From Phytohabitans sp037414955 (GTDB lineage Bacteria > Actinomycetota > Actinomycetes > Mycobacteriales > Micromonosporaceae): a stretch of 64,000 nt of DNA. The notes under the pieces were generated by a model. The model was not told the DNA's origin. It did no database searches and was given only the letters and a program-made list of their open reading frames with translations. Of the stretch, positions 33,592 through 41,658 are shown in pieces. The translations under genes were made by a program, and so were the position numbers. Numbering within the stretch: the stretch's first letter is position 1; every line of letters begins with the position of its first letter. Where the stretch lies: the NCBI GenBank assembly GCA_037414955.1, contig JBBEWH010000154.1, forward strand, positions 1-64,000, read 5' to 3'.

Positions 33592-33656
33592 TTGAACGTT
33601 GTCCCAAAACCCACCCGACACACCGTGCCTCCCGTGGTTTTCGGGACAACGATCAA
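33592..33656. repeat. Type 3 palindrome, copy 2
   Basis: Arms TTGAACGTTGTCCCAAAACC... and ...TTCGGGACAACGATCAA, with mismatches, match copy 1 at 10909-10976. The spacer differs in sequence. It lies between the SARP gene and the type 4 palindrome. Confidence 0.8.
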
Positions 33657-33721
33657 CAACACTCACCTGGCGCTCGCTGGGACGAGCTTCGTCTCAGGCC
33701 TCACCGTCGCCCTCCCACACC

Positions 33722-33813
33722 GATCAAGGACTTAACGTCGCTCTCGTGCGCCGATCGAGGACGTATCGTCGCGACTTGATCTCCAAACCGCGACGACAAG
33801 CCCTCGATCGGCG
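33722..33813. repeat. Type 4 palindrome with internal direct repeat
   Basis: Inverted repeat CGCCGATCGAGG...CGTCGCG (33749-33773) against CGCGACG...CCTCGATCGGCG (33789-33813), with a 15-base spacer. The left arm also repeats a 20-base block (33722-33741, GATCAAGGACTTAACGTCGC) with period 31. Only one copy is present in the window. It starts with the GATCAAGG box shared with types 1 and 2. Confidence 0.7.
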
Positions 33814-33942
33814 AACAACCACGATGATCGGCAGGGCGCCGGGGGCGCGCCGCAGGGCGGAGGCGCGGCGGCACCACACGGACACCGCACCGCCGGGCCC
33901 GGAGGTGCGGTGTCAGGGCCTCGGGTGCGCTAGCGTGCATTT

Positions 33943-34470
33943 GTGGACCGTGTGGCAGACGGCGAGCGGGTGGCCGCCGCACTCGCGGACTGGCTCGCCA
34001 CGGTGACGTTCGTCGACCGGAGCGCGGACGAGGTCACCACCTTGCTCGTGGATTCGGTGGTGGCGTGGGCGGAGAGCCAGGGCTGGCGCGCCTACCGCCG
34101 GGCGCCCAGTGTCATGCCACTGCCGCCGCCGCTCGCGCACCGGCACTCGTGGATCGACGTCGGCTGTGCCCGGCCCGCGGGCGCGCCGCTCGCCATCGAG
34201 GTGGACCGCACCAACCGCCAGCGCACTGTCGACAAACTGACGGCGGAAGCCGACGCCGGCCGGGTCGCGATCTGGGTCCGGTGGGGCGCTGGGCCGTTCG
34301 CGGCGCCGCCGCCGCCCGTCTGGATGGTGACCTGCGAGGTGGCCTCGCGCCGCGGCGTGGCAGACAAGGACCACCGCTACAGCCGGCTGCCGGCCACCGA
34401 CCGGCCGGCGCCCGCACACACGACCACCGATCTGACGGCCGCCGAGCAGACCGACCTCTTCACCGCCTAG
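33943..34470 (+). CDS. Hypothetical protein, nuclease-like fold possible
   Basis: 175 residues from GTG. I do not recognise a named family. HRHSWIDVGCARPAGAPLAIEVDRTNRQRTVDKL contains a D-x8-ExD/R pattern reminiscent of the PD-(D/E)xK nuclease core, but this is weak. TAGCGT (33931-33936) sits 6 bases before the start, so it is probably leaderless. It is a lone gene between the palindrome-rich region and the phosphotransferase. Confidence 0.65.
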   Translation: MDRVADGERVAAALADWLATVTFVDRSADEVTTLLVDSVVAWAESQGWRAYRRAPSVMPLPPPLAHRHSWIDVGCARPAGAPLAIEVDRTNRQRTVDKLTAEADAGRVAIWVRWGAGPFAAPPPPVWMVTCEVASRRGVADKDHRYSRLPATDRPAPAHTTTDLTAAEQTDLFTA

Positions 34471-34551
34471 TGCCGCGCCAGACCGGCTAGATCGGCTTTG
34501 GCGCCGGGTAATTCGGTGTCGGTGTGAGGGTGTGGCGCGTACAACGGGGGG

Positions 34552-35349
34552 ATGGCTGAGGTGACGCTGCCGGGTGGGAACACGGTCGGCGCGGTATTGA
34601 CCGGTGACGTGGTGCGCAAGCAGGCGTCGCCGTCGACGCCGACGGTGCACGCCTTGTTGCGGCACCTGGAGGATGCCGGCTTCGATGCCGCTCCCCGGGC
34701 GCTCGGCATCGACGACCAGGGCCGGCAGCTGCTCTCGTACCTGCCCGGCGAGACGGTCGGTGCCCGGAGTCGCTGGCCGGCATGGGCGTACACCGACTCG
34801 ATGTTGATCCAGGTGGGCCGGTGGATACGACGCGTCCACGACGCGACGGCCGACTTCCGGCCACCGGCGGATGAGCAATGGTTCATCGGTCGGGCGATGC
34901 GACCGGGTTTGATCGTTGGCCACCAGGACGCGGCGCCCTACAACGCGGCGGTGGACGGCGACCGGCTGGTCGGCTTCTTCGACTGGGACGCCGCGGGTCC
35001 GACGTCGCGGGAGTTCGACCTGGCGTTCTCGGCGCTGCTGTGGGTCCCGCTCACCGCGCCGGACGAGGAAGACGCGCCGTTGCGCGACCACGACCTCGCG
35101 GACCGGTCCCGGCGACTCCACCTGTTCCTTGACGCCTATGGGTACGACGGGGATCGGCGCGCGTTTGGCCCCGTGGTCCAACAGCGGGCCCGGTTGCAGG
35201 GCATCGCCATCCGGCAGATGGCCGAGGCCGGCGACCCGGCCTGCATCGCGCTGCTCCCCATCGCCGACCGGCTCGAACGGTCCGCGTCCGCCCTCGAGCT
35301 TCTTCCCACGGCGTTCTGGGCCCTCGACCCGGCGCAACAAATCGACTAA
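34552..35349 (+). CDS. Aminoglycoside phosphotransferase (APH)-family kinase
   Basis: 265 residues. The catalytic HxDxxxxN (Brenner) motif is VGHQDAAPYNAAV and the metal-binding Asp lies in VGFFDWDAAG, as in APH/choline kinases. The N-lobe is short (GAVLTGDVVRKQ with the ATP-binding Lys). The substrate could be an aminoglycoside, but most chromosomal members phosphorylate unknown small molecules, so resistance should not be assumed. TACAAC lies 6 bases before the ATG. Confidence 0.82.
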   Translation: MAEVTLPGGNTVGAVLTGDVVRKQASPSTPTVHALLRHLEDAGFDAAPRALGIDDQGRQLLSYLPGETVGARSRWPAWAYTDSMLIQVGRWIRRVHDATADFRPPADEQWFIGRAMRPGLIVGHQDAAPYNAAVDGDRLVGFFDWDAAGPTSREFDLAFSALLWVPLTAPDEEDAPLRDHDLADRSRRLHLFLDAYGYDGDRRAFGPVVQQRARLQGIAIRQMAEAGDPACIALLPIADRLERSASALELLPTAFWALDPAQQID

Positions 35350-35385
35350 CGTCGAAGTAATACATCGCCACCCAAGGGGGTATCG

Positions 35386-36696
35386 ATGGGCACCCGTGGG
35401 CTTGTCGCGATGGCGGCGTCAGCGGCGTTGGCGTTCAGCATGGGAATGACCGACGCCACGCCACCCGCGACGCACGTCGACAACCCGTACGCGGGGGTGC
35501 GGGGCTACGTCAACCCGGAGTGGCGGGCGCACGCGGACGCCGAGGCGGGCGGTTCCCTGGTGTCGAACAACCCGACCGCCGTCTGGCTCGACCGCATCGC
35601 CGCGATCGAGGGCGCGCCCGGCCGGATGGGCGTACGCGATCACCTGGACGCCGCGCTCGCGCAAGGCGCCGGGTACATCCAGTTCGTGACCTACAACCTG
35701 CCCGGCCGGAGCTGTCCGCTGCTCGTCTTCGACGGCGACCTGGCCGCCCACGAGATCGACCGCTACGAGCGGGAGTACATCGACCCCATCGCGGAGATCC
35801 TGAGCGACCCGGCGTACGCGGGGCTCCGCGTCATCACGGTGATCGAGCCCGGCGCGCTGCCGGGCCTCATCGCCAACACGGGCAGCCGGCAGTTCGCCAC
35901 CCCGACGTGCGAGACGATGCGGGCGAACGGCAACTACGTGCGCGGCATCCGGTACGCGGTGGCGCGGCTGCACGCCATCCCGCACGTCTACACCTATGTG
36001 GACATGTCGAACCACGGCCTGCTCGGCTGGGACGACAACTTCTATCCGGCGGCGCGACTGCTCGCGGACGTGGTGGGCGCCACCGACGCGGGGCTGGCGG
36101 GCATCGACGGCATCGCCATCAACGTCGCGGGCTATGCGGCGTTACGGGAGCCGTTCATCGTGGTCGACGACGCGACGCGGCAGAGCAGGTGGATCGACTG
36201 GAACCGCTACACCGACGAGCTGTCCTTCGCCCGCGCGCTCCGCGACGAGCTGATCTCGTTGCGCTTCCCCGCCGGCATCGGCGTGCTGATCGACACCTCC
36301 CGCAACGGCTGGGGCGGTCCGGACCGGCCGACCGAGGCGAGCACGGCGCCCGATCTCAACCAGCGGATCGACGAGTCGCGCGTCGACCGCCGGTTCCACA
36401 AAATCAACTGGTGCAACGAGCGCGATGCCGGGATCGGCGAACGCCCACGGGCGGCCCCGGTGGACGGCGTCGACGCGTACGCCTGGGTCAAGCCGCCGGG
36501 CGAGTCGGACGGCGCCGACGAGCCCTGGCGGGACCGGAGCCTGCGGTGGCTGTGCGATCCGGAGTACGGCGGCAACGCCTCCGGCTTCCACCACGACTCC
36601 GGCGCGCTGGCCGGTGCGCCGGAGCGCGGTCAGTGGTTCCCCGCCCACTTCCAGCGACTTCTCGCCAACGCCCACCCACCGCTCGCACCGAACTAA
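35386..36696 (+). CDS. Secreted GH6-family protein with substituted catalytic residues
   Basis: 436 residues; AAGGGGG precedes the ATG and a signal peptide (LVAMAASAALAFSMGMTDA) follows. GH6 landmarks are clear: SNNPTAVWLDRIAAI, YNLPGRSCPLLVF, VITVIEPGALPGL, TYVDMSNHGLLGW and YAWVKPPGESDG. In cellobiohydrolase II numbering the acid Asp175 (RDC) is Ser109 here and Asp221 (EPD) is Gly156. The equivalents of Asp263 (Asp206), Lys395 (Lys369) and Asp401 (Asp375) remain. So the fold and substrate cleft look preserved but the usual acid machinery is not. It may be a carbohydrate-binding pseudoenzyme or use another acid. There is no separate binding module. Confidence 0.85.
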   Translation: MGTRGLVAMAASAALAFSMGMTDATPPATHVDNPYAGVRGYVNPEWRAHADAEAGGSLVSNNPTAVWLDRIAAIEGAPGRMGVRDHLDAALAQGAGYIQFVTYNLPGRSCPLLVFDGDLAAHEIDRYEREYIDPIAEILSDPAYAGLRVITVIEPGALPGLIANTGSRQFATPTCETMRANGNYVRGIRYAVARLHAIPHVYTYVDMSNHGLLGWDDNFYPAARLLADVVGATDAGLAGIDGIAINVAGYAALREPFIVVDDATRQSRWIDWNRYTDELSFARALRDELISLRFPAGIGVLIDTSRNGWGGPDRPTEASTAPDLNQRIDESRVDRRFHKINWCNERDAGIGERPRAAPVDGVDAYAWVKPPGESDGADEPWRDRSLRWLCDPEYGGNASGFHHDSGALAGAPERGQWFPAHFQRLLANAHPPLAPN

Positions 36697-36741
36697 GCGC
36701 GCAGCCCGAAAACGAGGACGATCCATTGCGGACTCGGCTGC

Positions 36742-37674
36742 TCATGGGTGCGGGAACAGCTCCGGGATGAGTGCGCGGGCGGCGCGGCGGGCGGCCGCGA
36801 CGGCGTGGTCCGGAGCGCCGCGCAGCGGCCAGCGCGGGCGGGTGCCGACATCCGCCCAACCGCCGACGGCGGCGAGGAACCGGTCCAGCGCCGGATTGGA
36901 CAACCCATCCGCCTGCAGCGGCGCGACGTGTGCGGCGAAGAACGCGTGGATACGCCGCTCGATGTCCACGCCGGCGGCCGGGTCCCGCACCATCGTCTCG
37001 TACCAGCGAACGGCGCCGGCCGGCGACAGAGCGGCCACATTGGAGTAACTGCCGTGCGCGCCGAGCGCGAGCCCGGAGGCGAGGGTGTGGCCGGGCACGA
37101 AGATCGCGCGGTCCGGGGCGGCGGCCCGCATCGCCTCGAACCATGCGCGGTCGCCGCCGGCCGTCTTCGTGCCGATCAGCGCGGGCACCGCGGCCGTGAG
37201 GCGGCGCAGCAGCGCGGGCGGTGCGGGGGTCTTGGCGTGCGGCGGGTTGTAGAGCACCAGCGGTATCGGGTCTGCCGCTTCGGCCACCCGGGTCAGGAAG
37301 GCGACCGCCTCGTCGTCGTGCAGCCGCAGCCAGTCGGGCAGGATCACCTGGAACGCGCCGGGCGCCAGGGGCTTGGCGCGGCGCACCCGGTCGAGGGTCG
37401 CCTGCGCGCTCGGATGGCTCGCGCCGATCTGGAACGGCACCCCGCCGGTCGTGCACGCGGCCGCGAGCAGTTCGTTGATCCGGTCGTACTCGTCGCCGTC
37501 GAGGGTGTTGAACTCCCCGGCCGTGCCGTGCGCGTAGATGCCGTTCAGCCCGGCCGCCGTGAGCCGGTCCAGCTGGTCGGCCAGCCGCCCGGCGTCGATG
37601 CTGTCGTCGTCGCGTAGCGGCAGCAGCAGCGTGCCCCAGACACCGCGAAGGTCACGGCTGGTGAGTGGACGCAC
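36742..37674 (-). CDS. DapA-like Schiff-base aldolase/dehydratase
   Basis: 310 residues. The (beta/alpha)8 DHDPS/NAL family shows NGIYAHGTAGEF (GxxGE), the Tyr in PLVLYNPPHA and the Schiff-base Lys in ALIGTKTAGGD. Members include dihydrodipicolinate synthase, sialic-acid lyase and keto-sugar-acid aldolases. A non-lysine role is likely because the GTTGE motif is altered and there are no lysine genes nearby. The -10 hexamer TAGCAT, 6 bases before the GTG, uses the TAG stop codon of the upstream propeller gene. Confidence 0.82.
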   Translation of the reverse strand: MRPLTSRDLRGVWGTLLLPLRDDDSIDAGRLADQLDRLTAAGLNGIYAHGTAGEFNTLDGDEYDRINELLAAACTTGGVPFQIGASHPSAQATLDRVRRAKPLAPGAFQVILPDWLRLHDDEAVAFLTRVAEAADPIPLVLYNPPHAKTPAPPALLRRLTAAVPALIGTKTAGGDRAWFEAMRAAAPDRAIFVPGHTLASGLALGAHGSYSNVAALSPAGAVRWYETMVRDPAAGVDIERRIHAFFAAHVAPLQADGLSNPALDRFLAAVGGWADVGTRPRWPLRGAPDHAVAAARRAARALIPELFPHP

Positions 37675-37683
37675 CCATGCATG

Positions 37684-38619
37684 CTAGCGCTTGACGATCA
37701 CCACCTCGTACCTGTCCGCGGTGGGCGGGATGCCGGTGTCGAACTTGGCGTTCACCACGGCGAGCCGGCCGCCGAACAGGGCGGCGGTGGCCGGCACCTG
37801 GAACTTCGCGTTGGTGATGACCTTGTCGACGGTGCCGGACCGCAGGTCCTCGCTGAGCCGGACCCGCGTCACCCGGTTGGTGTTCTGCACCACCCAGAGC
37901 CGGCCGTCCCGGTACTCCAGGCCGTCGGCGGTGGGCACGCTGACGCCGGCGATGGTCGCGCTGGCGCCGGTGGCGGCGTCGACGGTGTGCAGCAGGCCCT
38001 TGGCGGAGTGCGCCAGGATGAGGGTCTTGCCGTCCCGCACGGCCCGGATGCCGTTCAGGTTGAACTGCCCGCTGGTGTCCGCCGCCGGCCCGCTCAGCCG
38101 CAGGATACCGAACGACGTCGCGGGCTGTCCCTTGTGGAACGGCACGAGATAGAGCTGGGCCCGGAACGAGTCGGTGAACCACGCCCCCTGCTTGGTGACC
38201 GTCACGTCGTTGATCAGCCCGACGTTCGGCCGCGCGAACTGGTAGGTGGCCACGGTCTCCCGGTTCCGGGTGTTGTACACATAGCCCTGACCGGTGAAGC
38301 CACCGGCGACGAAGAGCAGATCCCGGTCGTCGTGGAAGGCCATGCCGACGGCCATCCGGCCGGCCGGCACGTCGATGTACCGCTTGGCGGTCCCGCGCTT
38401 GACGTCCCCGCGGAAGATGTCGCCGCCGAAGAGGTCACCGGCGTAGAAGGTGGCACCCTCGCCGGCGGCGATGCCCTCGGCGGAGGTGGCGCCGGGTAGG
38501 ACGATGACTCGGGTCGATCCGGCGGTGACCGGCTCGGCCCCGGTGACGACCAGCGCGAGCGCCGCGAGCGCGACGATCACCCCACGGAGCGGAGATACCC
38601 TCCTTGCTGTCCGGTACAT
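37684..38619 (-). CDS. Secreted SMP-30/gluconolactonase-like beta-propeller
   Basis: 311 residues with a strong AGGAGGA ribosome site and a signal peptide (VIVALAALALVVTGAEPVTA). Repeated blades such as SAEGIAAGEGATFYAGDLFG, VGLINDVTVTKQGAWFTDS and TADGLEYRDGRLWVVQN match the six-bladed SMP-30/Gluconolaconase family, which includes metal-dependent lactonases. Catalytic metal ligands cannot be assigned confidently. It is probably cotranscribed with the DapA-like gene 9 bases downstream. Confidence 0.75.
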   Translation of the reverse strand: MYRTARRVSPLRGVIVALAALALVVTGAEPVTAGSTRVIVLPGATSAEGIAAGEGATFYAGDLFGGDIFRGDVKRGTAKRYIDVPAGRMAVGMAFHDDRDLLFVAGGFTGQGYVYNTRNRETVATYQFARPNVGLINDVTVTKQGAWFTDSFRAQLYLVPFHKGQPATSFGILRLSGPAADTSGQFNLNGIRAVRDGKTLILAHSAKGLLHTVDAATGASATIAGVSVPTADGLEYRDGRLWVVQNTNRVTRVRLSEDLRSGTVDKVITNAKFQVPATAALFGGRLAVVNAKFDTGIPPTADRYEVVIVKR

Positions 38620-38692
38620 GGGTAGGTCCTCCTGTTCAGGAGACTTTGCCCGGATTTCTGGGCATTCGCTCTCATTCTCGCGCGCCCCTCCC

Positions 38693-38750
38693 CCATGATC
38701 AAGGCGTCCCTCACGTCGTTAGGACGACGTAAGGGACGCCTTGATCATGG
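38693..38750. repeat. Type 1 palindrome
   Basis: Near-perfect 29-base arms (CCATGATCAAGGCGTCCC... and complement) around TTAGGA. It lies 3 bases 3' of the GH43-ricin stop codon and upstream of the propeller gene. Confidence 0.92.
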
Positions 38751-38753
38751 GTG

Positions 38754-40262
38754 CTAGCTGGCCGGCTCGCCGGACGGTGCGGTCAGCGTCGTGCCGAGCG
38801 CCACCGGCGTGCCGAAGTTCGGTGTGCCGTCGGCGTTCCAGGTGAACTTCTGCGCCCGCGTCGACCGGTTCATGTCACAACCACCATTGGCGGAGCTGTT
38901 CGCGTGGTAGACGATCCAGTCCTCGGTGCCGTCCGGCGACTTGAAGAACCCGTTGTGCCCCGGCCCGTACACACCCGCCGCGTTGTTGCGCTGGAACACC
39001 GGCTGCGGGAACTTCCGCCACGACGACGAGTTCAACGGATCACCACTGACGTACTCCAGCATGCCCAGCTTGTAGTCCGGTGTGGAGCAGTGACTGGCCG
39101 AGTAGACGATGAACGTGCGCCCGTTACGCTGCAACACCTCGCCACCCTCGGCCACCGCACCACCCACCGTCTCCCAACTCAACGTCGGCGTGGTCAGGAT
39201 CCGCCGGGTGCCACTGGCCGTCCACGGGTTCGACAACGGCCGGATGAACATCGGCTGCGATCCATTGTAGAACGTCCCCAACAGGTACAGGTTGCCGTTC
39301 AACTGCAGGATCCCCGGATCCAGCTCCCACGTGTTGTCCGACACCGGATCCAGCAGGTCGGCCTTGAACGTGTACGGGCCCATCGGGTCCAGCCCGGCGC
39401 TCTCCAGCACGTGGATGCGTTGGGTGTTCAAGTTGAACGGCTCCCGCCCGGCGGTGTAGTAGAAGTACCACCGTTGGCCGTTCGGCCCGTTGAGCAGGTG
39501 GAACTCCGGCGCCCACATGGTGCCCGCGCCGTTCGGGTTGGTCAGGTTGAAGATCACCTGGTCGGGCGCGGTGGCCAGGCCACGCAAGGTGGTCGCCTTC
39601 CGCATGGTGATCGTGCGGTTCCACGTGGTGGTCGCCAGGTAGTAGAAGCCGTTGTAGTGCGTCAACCACGGGTCGGGCCCCTGCGCCTTCAGCGGGTTGG
39701 TGAACGTGTTGGGTGTCGGCGTGCCGCCGGCCGTGTAGTTCGGCAGTCGCCACACGCGGCTGGTCGCCGTGCCGCACGGCAGCTGAACCAGGCCGGTGTT
39801 GCCGGCCGCCGAGCCGCCGCTGGGCACGACGCACTTGCCCGAGCTGACCGAGACGATCGTGAAGGTCTTGTCGGTGCCGCTGACGGTCACGGCGCTCAGC
39901 CGCCACTGCTGGTTGGTGCCGCCATGGCAGCTCCACTGGATGATGGTGGCGTTGTCGGCCGTCGAGGCCCCGAAGACGTCGACGCACATGCCAGCGGCGA
40001 GCGTGCCGATCGTGTACCGGTCGGTCGTCCCCGCGACCGGCGTGAAGGTGAGGTTCTGGCTGGTGCCGGCGCCACAGGCGTTCTGCACCAGCTGGGTGCC
40101 GTTGGTCGACGAGCCGTTCGGCACGGCCGCGCAGTTACCACCGTTGGAGTTGACCGCGGTGGTGGTGAAGGCGACGATCGCGTGGGCAGGGCTTGGCACC
40201 TGCAGAATGGCCGCCGCGACGAGCGGCGCGCACAGCAGTGCCACACGGCGAGAACTTCGCAT
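38754..40262 (-). CDS. Secreted GH43 arabinofuranosidase-like enzyme with N-terminal ricin-type lectin
   Basis: 502 residues from ATG 40262. The signal peptide (RVALLCAPLVAAAILQVPSPAHA) is followed by a ricin-B-type domain (about 35-165) with repeats such as CVDVFGASTADNATIIQWSC and a QQW motif. A GH43 propeller follows: NPLKAQGPDPWLTHYNGFYY supplies the base Asp, MWAPEFHLLNG the acid-region Glu and TWELDPGILQLNG the Asp modulator. It probably removes arabinose or xylose from plant hemicellulose while bound by the lectin. It is flanked by type 1 palindromes on both sides. Confidence 0.88.
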   Translation of the reverse strand: MRSSRRVALLCAPLVAAAILQVPSPAHAIVAFTTTAVNSNGGNCAAVPNGSSTNGTQLVQNACGAGTSQNLTFTPVAGTTDRYTIGTLAAGMCVDVFGASTADNATIIQWSCHGGTNQQWRLSAVTVSGTDKTFTIVSVSSGKCVVPSGGSAAGNTGLVQLPCGTATSRVWRLPNYTAGGTPTPNTFTNPLKAQGPDPWLTHYNGFYYLATTTWNRTITMRKATTLRGLATAPDQVIFNLTNPNGAGTMWAPEFHLLNGPNGQRWYFYYTAGREPFNLNTQRIHVLESAGLDPMGPYTFKADLLDPVSDNTWELDPGILQLNGNLYLLGTFYNGSQPMFIRPLSNPWTASGTRRILTTPTLSWETVGGAVAEGGEVLQRNGRTFIVYSASHCSTPDYKLGMLEYVSGDPLNSSSWRKFPQPVFQRNNAAGVYGPGHNGFFKSPDGTEDWIVYHANSSANGGCDMNRSTRAQKFTWNADGTPNFGTPVALGTTLTAPSGEPAS

Positions 40263-40405
40263 CGGTGCACATCCTTGACGGGCAGGCGGGCGGGACAGCT
40301 CCGCGGTGGAAAGCGTCCGTGCCTCGGTTCGCCTACCCGGCCACCGTCGAGAGTGCGTCACATTGTTTCACGCATCGATAGATCTCGACAAGGCCGGCCA
40401 CCGCC

Positions 40406-40463
40406 CCATGATCAAGGCGTCCCTCAAGTAGTTAGAACTACTTGAGGGACGCCTTGATCATGG
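40406..40463. repeat. Type 1 palindrome with compensated centre
   Basis: The arms pair completely. The inner stem reads AAGTAGT/ACTACTT where other copies have AAGTCGT or ACGTCGT with matching partners, a paired change. It lies between the GH43-ricin start and the membrane protein stop. Confidence 0.92.
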
Positions 40464-40483
40464 GGCGGGGTGCGCCTGGTCGC

Positions 40484-41314
40484 CTAGCTCAGCAGGCGGC
40501 CGATGGTGTCCAGGATGTCGCCGTAGAACGTGCCCTCGACCTGCCGGAACACCGCGAACGGCGCACCCGGGCTGCCGAAAAACGGCCGCAACGTCCAGGC
40601 CAGTTGCGTGCCGACGAACCCGAACAGCACGATCCAGATGTAGACCAGGCCCATGCTCGCCGGCCGCTGCGGGACCGGCGAGGCGTGCCCGGGCGGGGCC
40701 AGCACCGGCGGCGCGAGCACCGCGACCGCACCCGATTCTCCCTGCCCCGGCGCCGGCGGGGCCGGCGCGAGCCGCGCCGCCGACGCGCCGTTCGACGAGA
40801 TCGCCGCGGCGGCGGGCTGCGCGTTCAGCGCCCGCATGCCGTCCAGCAGGAACCGCAGTCCGACGATCGCGGTGAGCATCAGGATCGCCACGTTGAGCAG
40901 CTTGAAGAACGCGTAACTCTGCGCGGTGACCAGGAAGAACAGGCTGATCGGCGCGAACGCCAACGTCAGCACCGCGGTCACCGTGATCGACACCAGGATC
41001 AGTGCGACCGCTTGCACCATCGACAGCCGGGCCCCGAACACCAGATTGAACAGGTACAGCGTGGGCAGGCAGATCGCCAGCGTCGCCAGGAAGAGCAACG
41101 GCAGCTTGATCAACGAGGACAGTGCCTGCGCCCAGCCGTACGAGGCGCCCAGCACGGTGCCGTACAACGCGAGGCTGATCGCCGAGCTGGACAGCATCTG
41201 CATGATGAGCGTGCGCAGGCCGCGCTGCTCGACGATCTGCTCCCAGATCCCGGCGCGATCACGCAGAATCCGCTCGATGATCAGCAGGCCGTCGCCCGCC
41301 GGTGAGTTAGACAT
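40484..41314 (-). CDS. Multi-pass membrane protein (YIP1-like in outline)
   Basis: 276 residues from ATG 41314. About five membrane spans are seen (ISLALYGTVLGASYGWAQAL, LLFLATLAICLPTLYLFNLVF, VQAVALILVSITVTAVLTLA, LLNVAILMLTAIVGL, LVYIWIVLFGFVGTQLAWTL). An Ala/Pro-rich loop (about 190-225) lies before the last. Similar bacterial proteins are sometimes mislabelled actin-binding WH2 proteins; I assign no function. TATGGT lies 5 bases before the ATG, and the gene is divergent from the DUF1707 gene. Confidence 0.65.
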   Translation of the reverse strand: MSNSPAGDGLLIIERILRDRAGIWEQIVEQRGLRTLIMQMLSSSAISLALYGTVLGASYGWAQALSSLIKLPLLFLATLAICLPTLYLFNLVFGARLSMVQAVALILVSITVTAVLTLAFAPISLFFLVTAQSYAFFKLLNVAILMLTAIVGLRFLLDGMRALNAQPAAAAISSNGASAARLAPAPPAPGQGESGAVAVLAPPVLAPPGHASPVPQRPASMGLVYIWIVLFGFVGTQLAWTLRPFFGSPGAPFAVFRQVEGTFYGDILDTIGRLLS

Positions 41315-41372
41315 GCTGCACCATAGCGGTCGCACACCCCGGCGCGCTGCCCCGCGGCTTAAGCTGGGCGCC

Positions 41373-41651
41373 ATGGACTTGCGCGTGTCGGATGAGGAGC
41401 GCCAACGAGTGGTCCTGGTCCTGGAGCGCCACACGGCCGCCGGCCGCCTGACCCTCGACGAGTACACGGAGCGGGTCGACCGCACGCTGGCCGCACGCAC
41501 CCAGGGCGATCTCGCACGGATCACCGACGACCTGCCGCCGGAGCCGCCCGCCCCGGCCGCCGAGCACAGCGGACACCAGATCGCGATCGCCTTCCTGATC
41601 GCCTTCCTCGGCCTGCTCGTGGTCGCTGGTCTGGTCACCGCGTTCCGCTGA
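41373..41651 (+). CDS. DUF1707 protein with C-terminal membrane anchor
   Basis: 92 residues. The DUF1707 signature is present (LRVSDEERQRVVLVLERHTA, GRLTLDEYTERVDRTLAA). After a Pro/Ala linker comes one membrane span (IAIAFLIAFLGLLVVAGLV). The domain is common in actinobacteria, often beside SHOCT/DUF2154 membrane proteins; function unknown. TAAGCT ends 7 bases before the ATG, with no Shine-Dalgarno. Confidence 0.82.
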   Translation: MDLRVSDEERQRVVLVLERHTAAGRLTLDEYTERVDRTLAARTQGDLARITDDLPPEPPAPAAEHSGHQIAIAFLIAFLGLLVVAGLVTAFR

Positions 41652-41658
41652 CGAGGGC

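Noticed and set aside
34552..35349. Antibiotic-resistance aminoglycoside kinase
   Set aside because: Only the general APH fold is supported. Most chromosomal actinobacterial members have other substrates and there is no resistance context.
38751..40445. 564-codon plus-strand frame opposite the GH43-ricin gene
   Set aside because: Antisense artefact; its tail is just the palindrome read in another frame.
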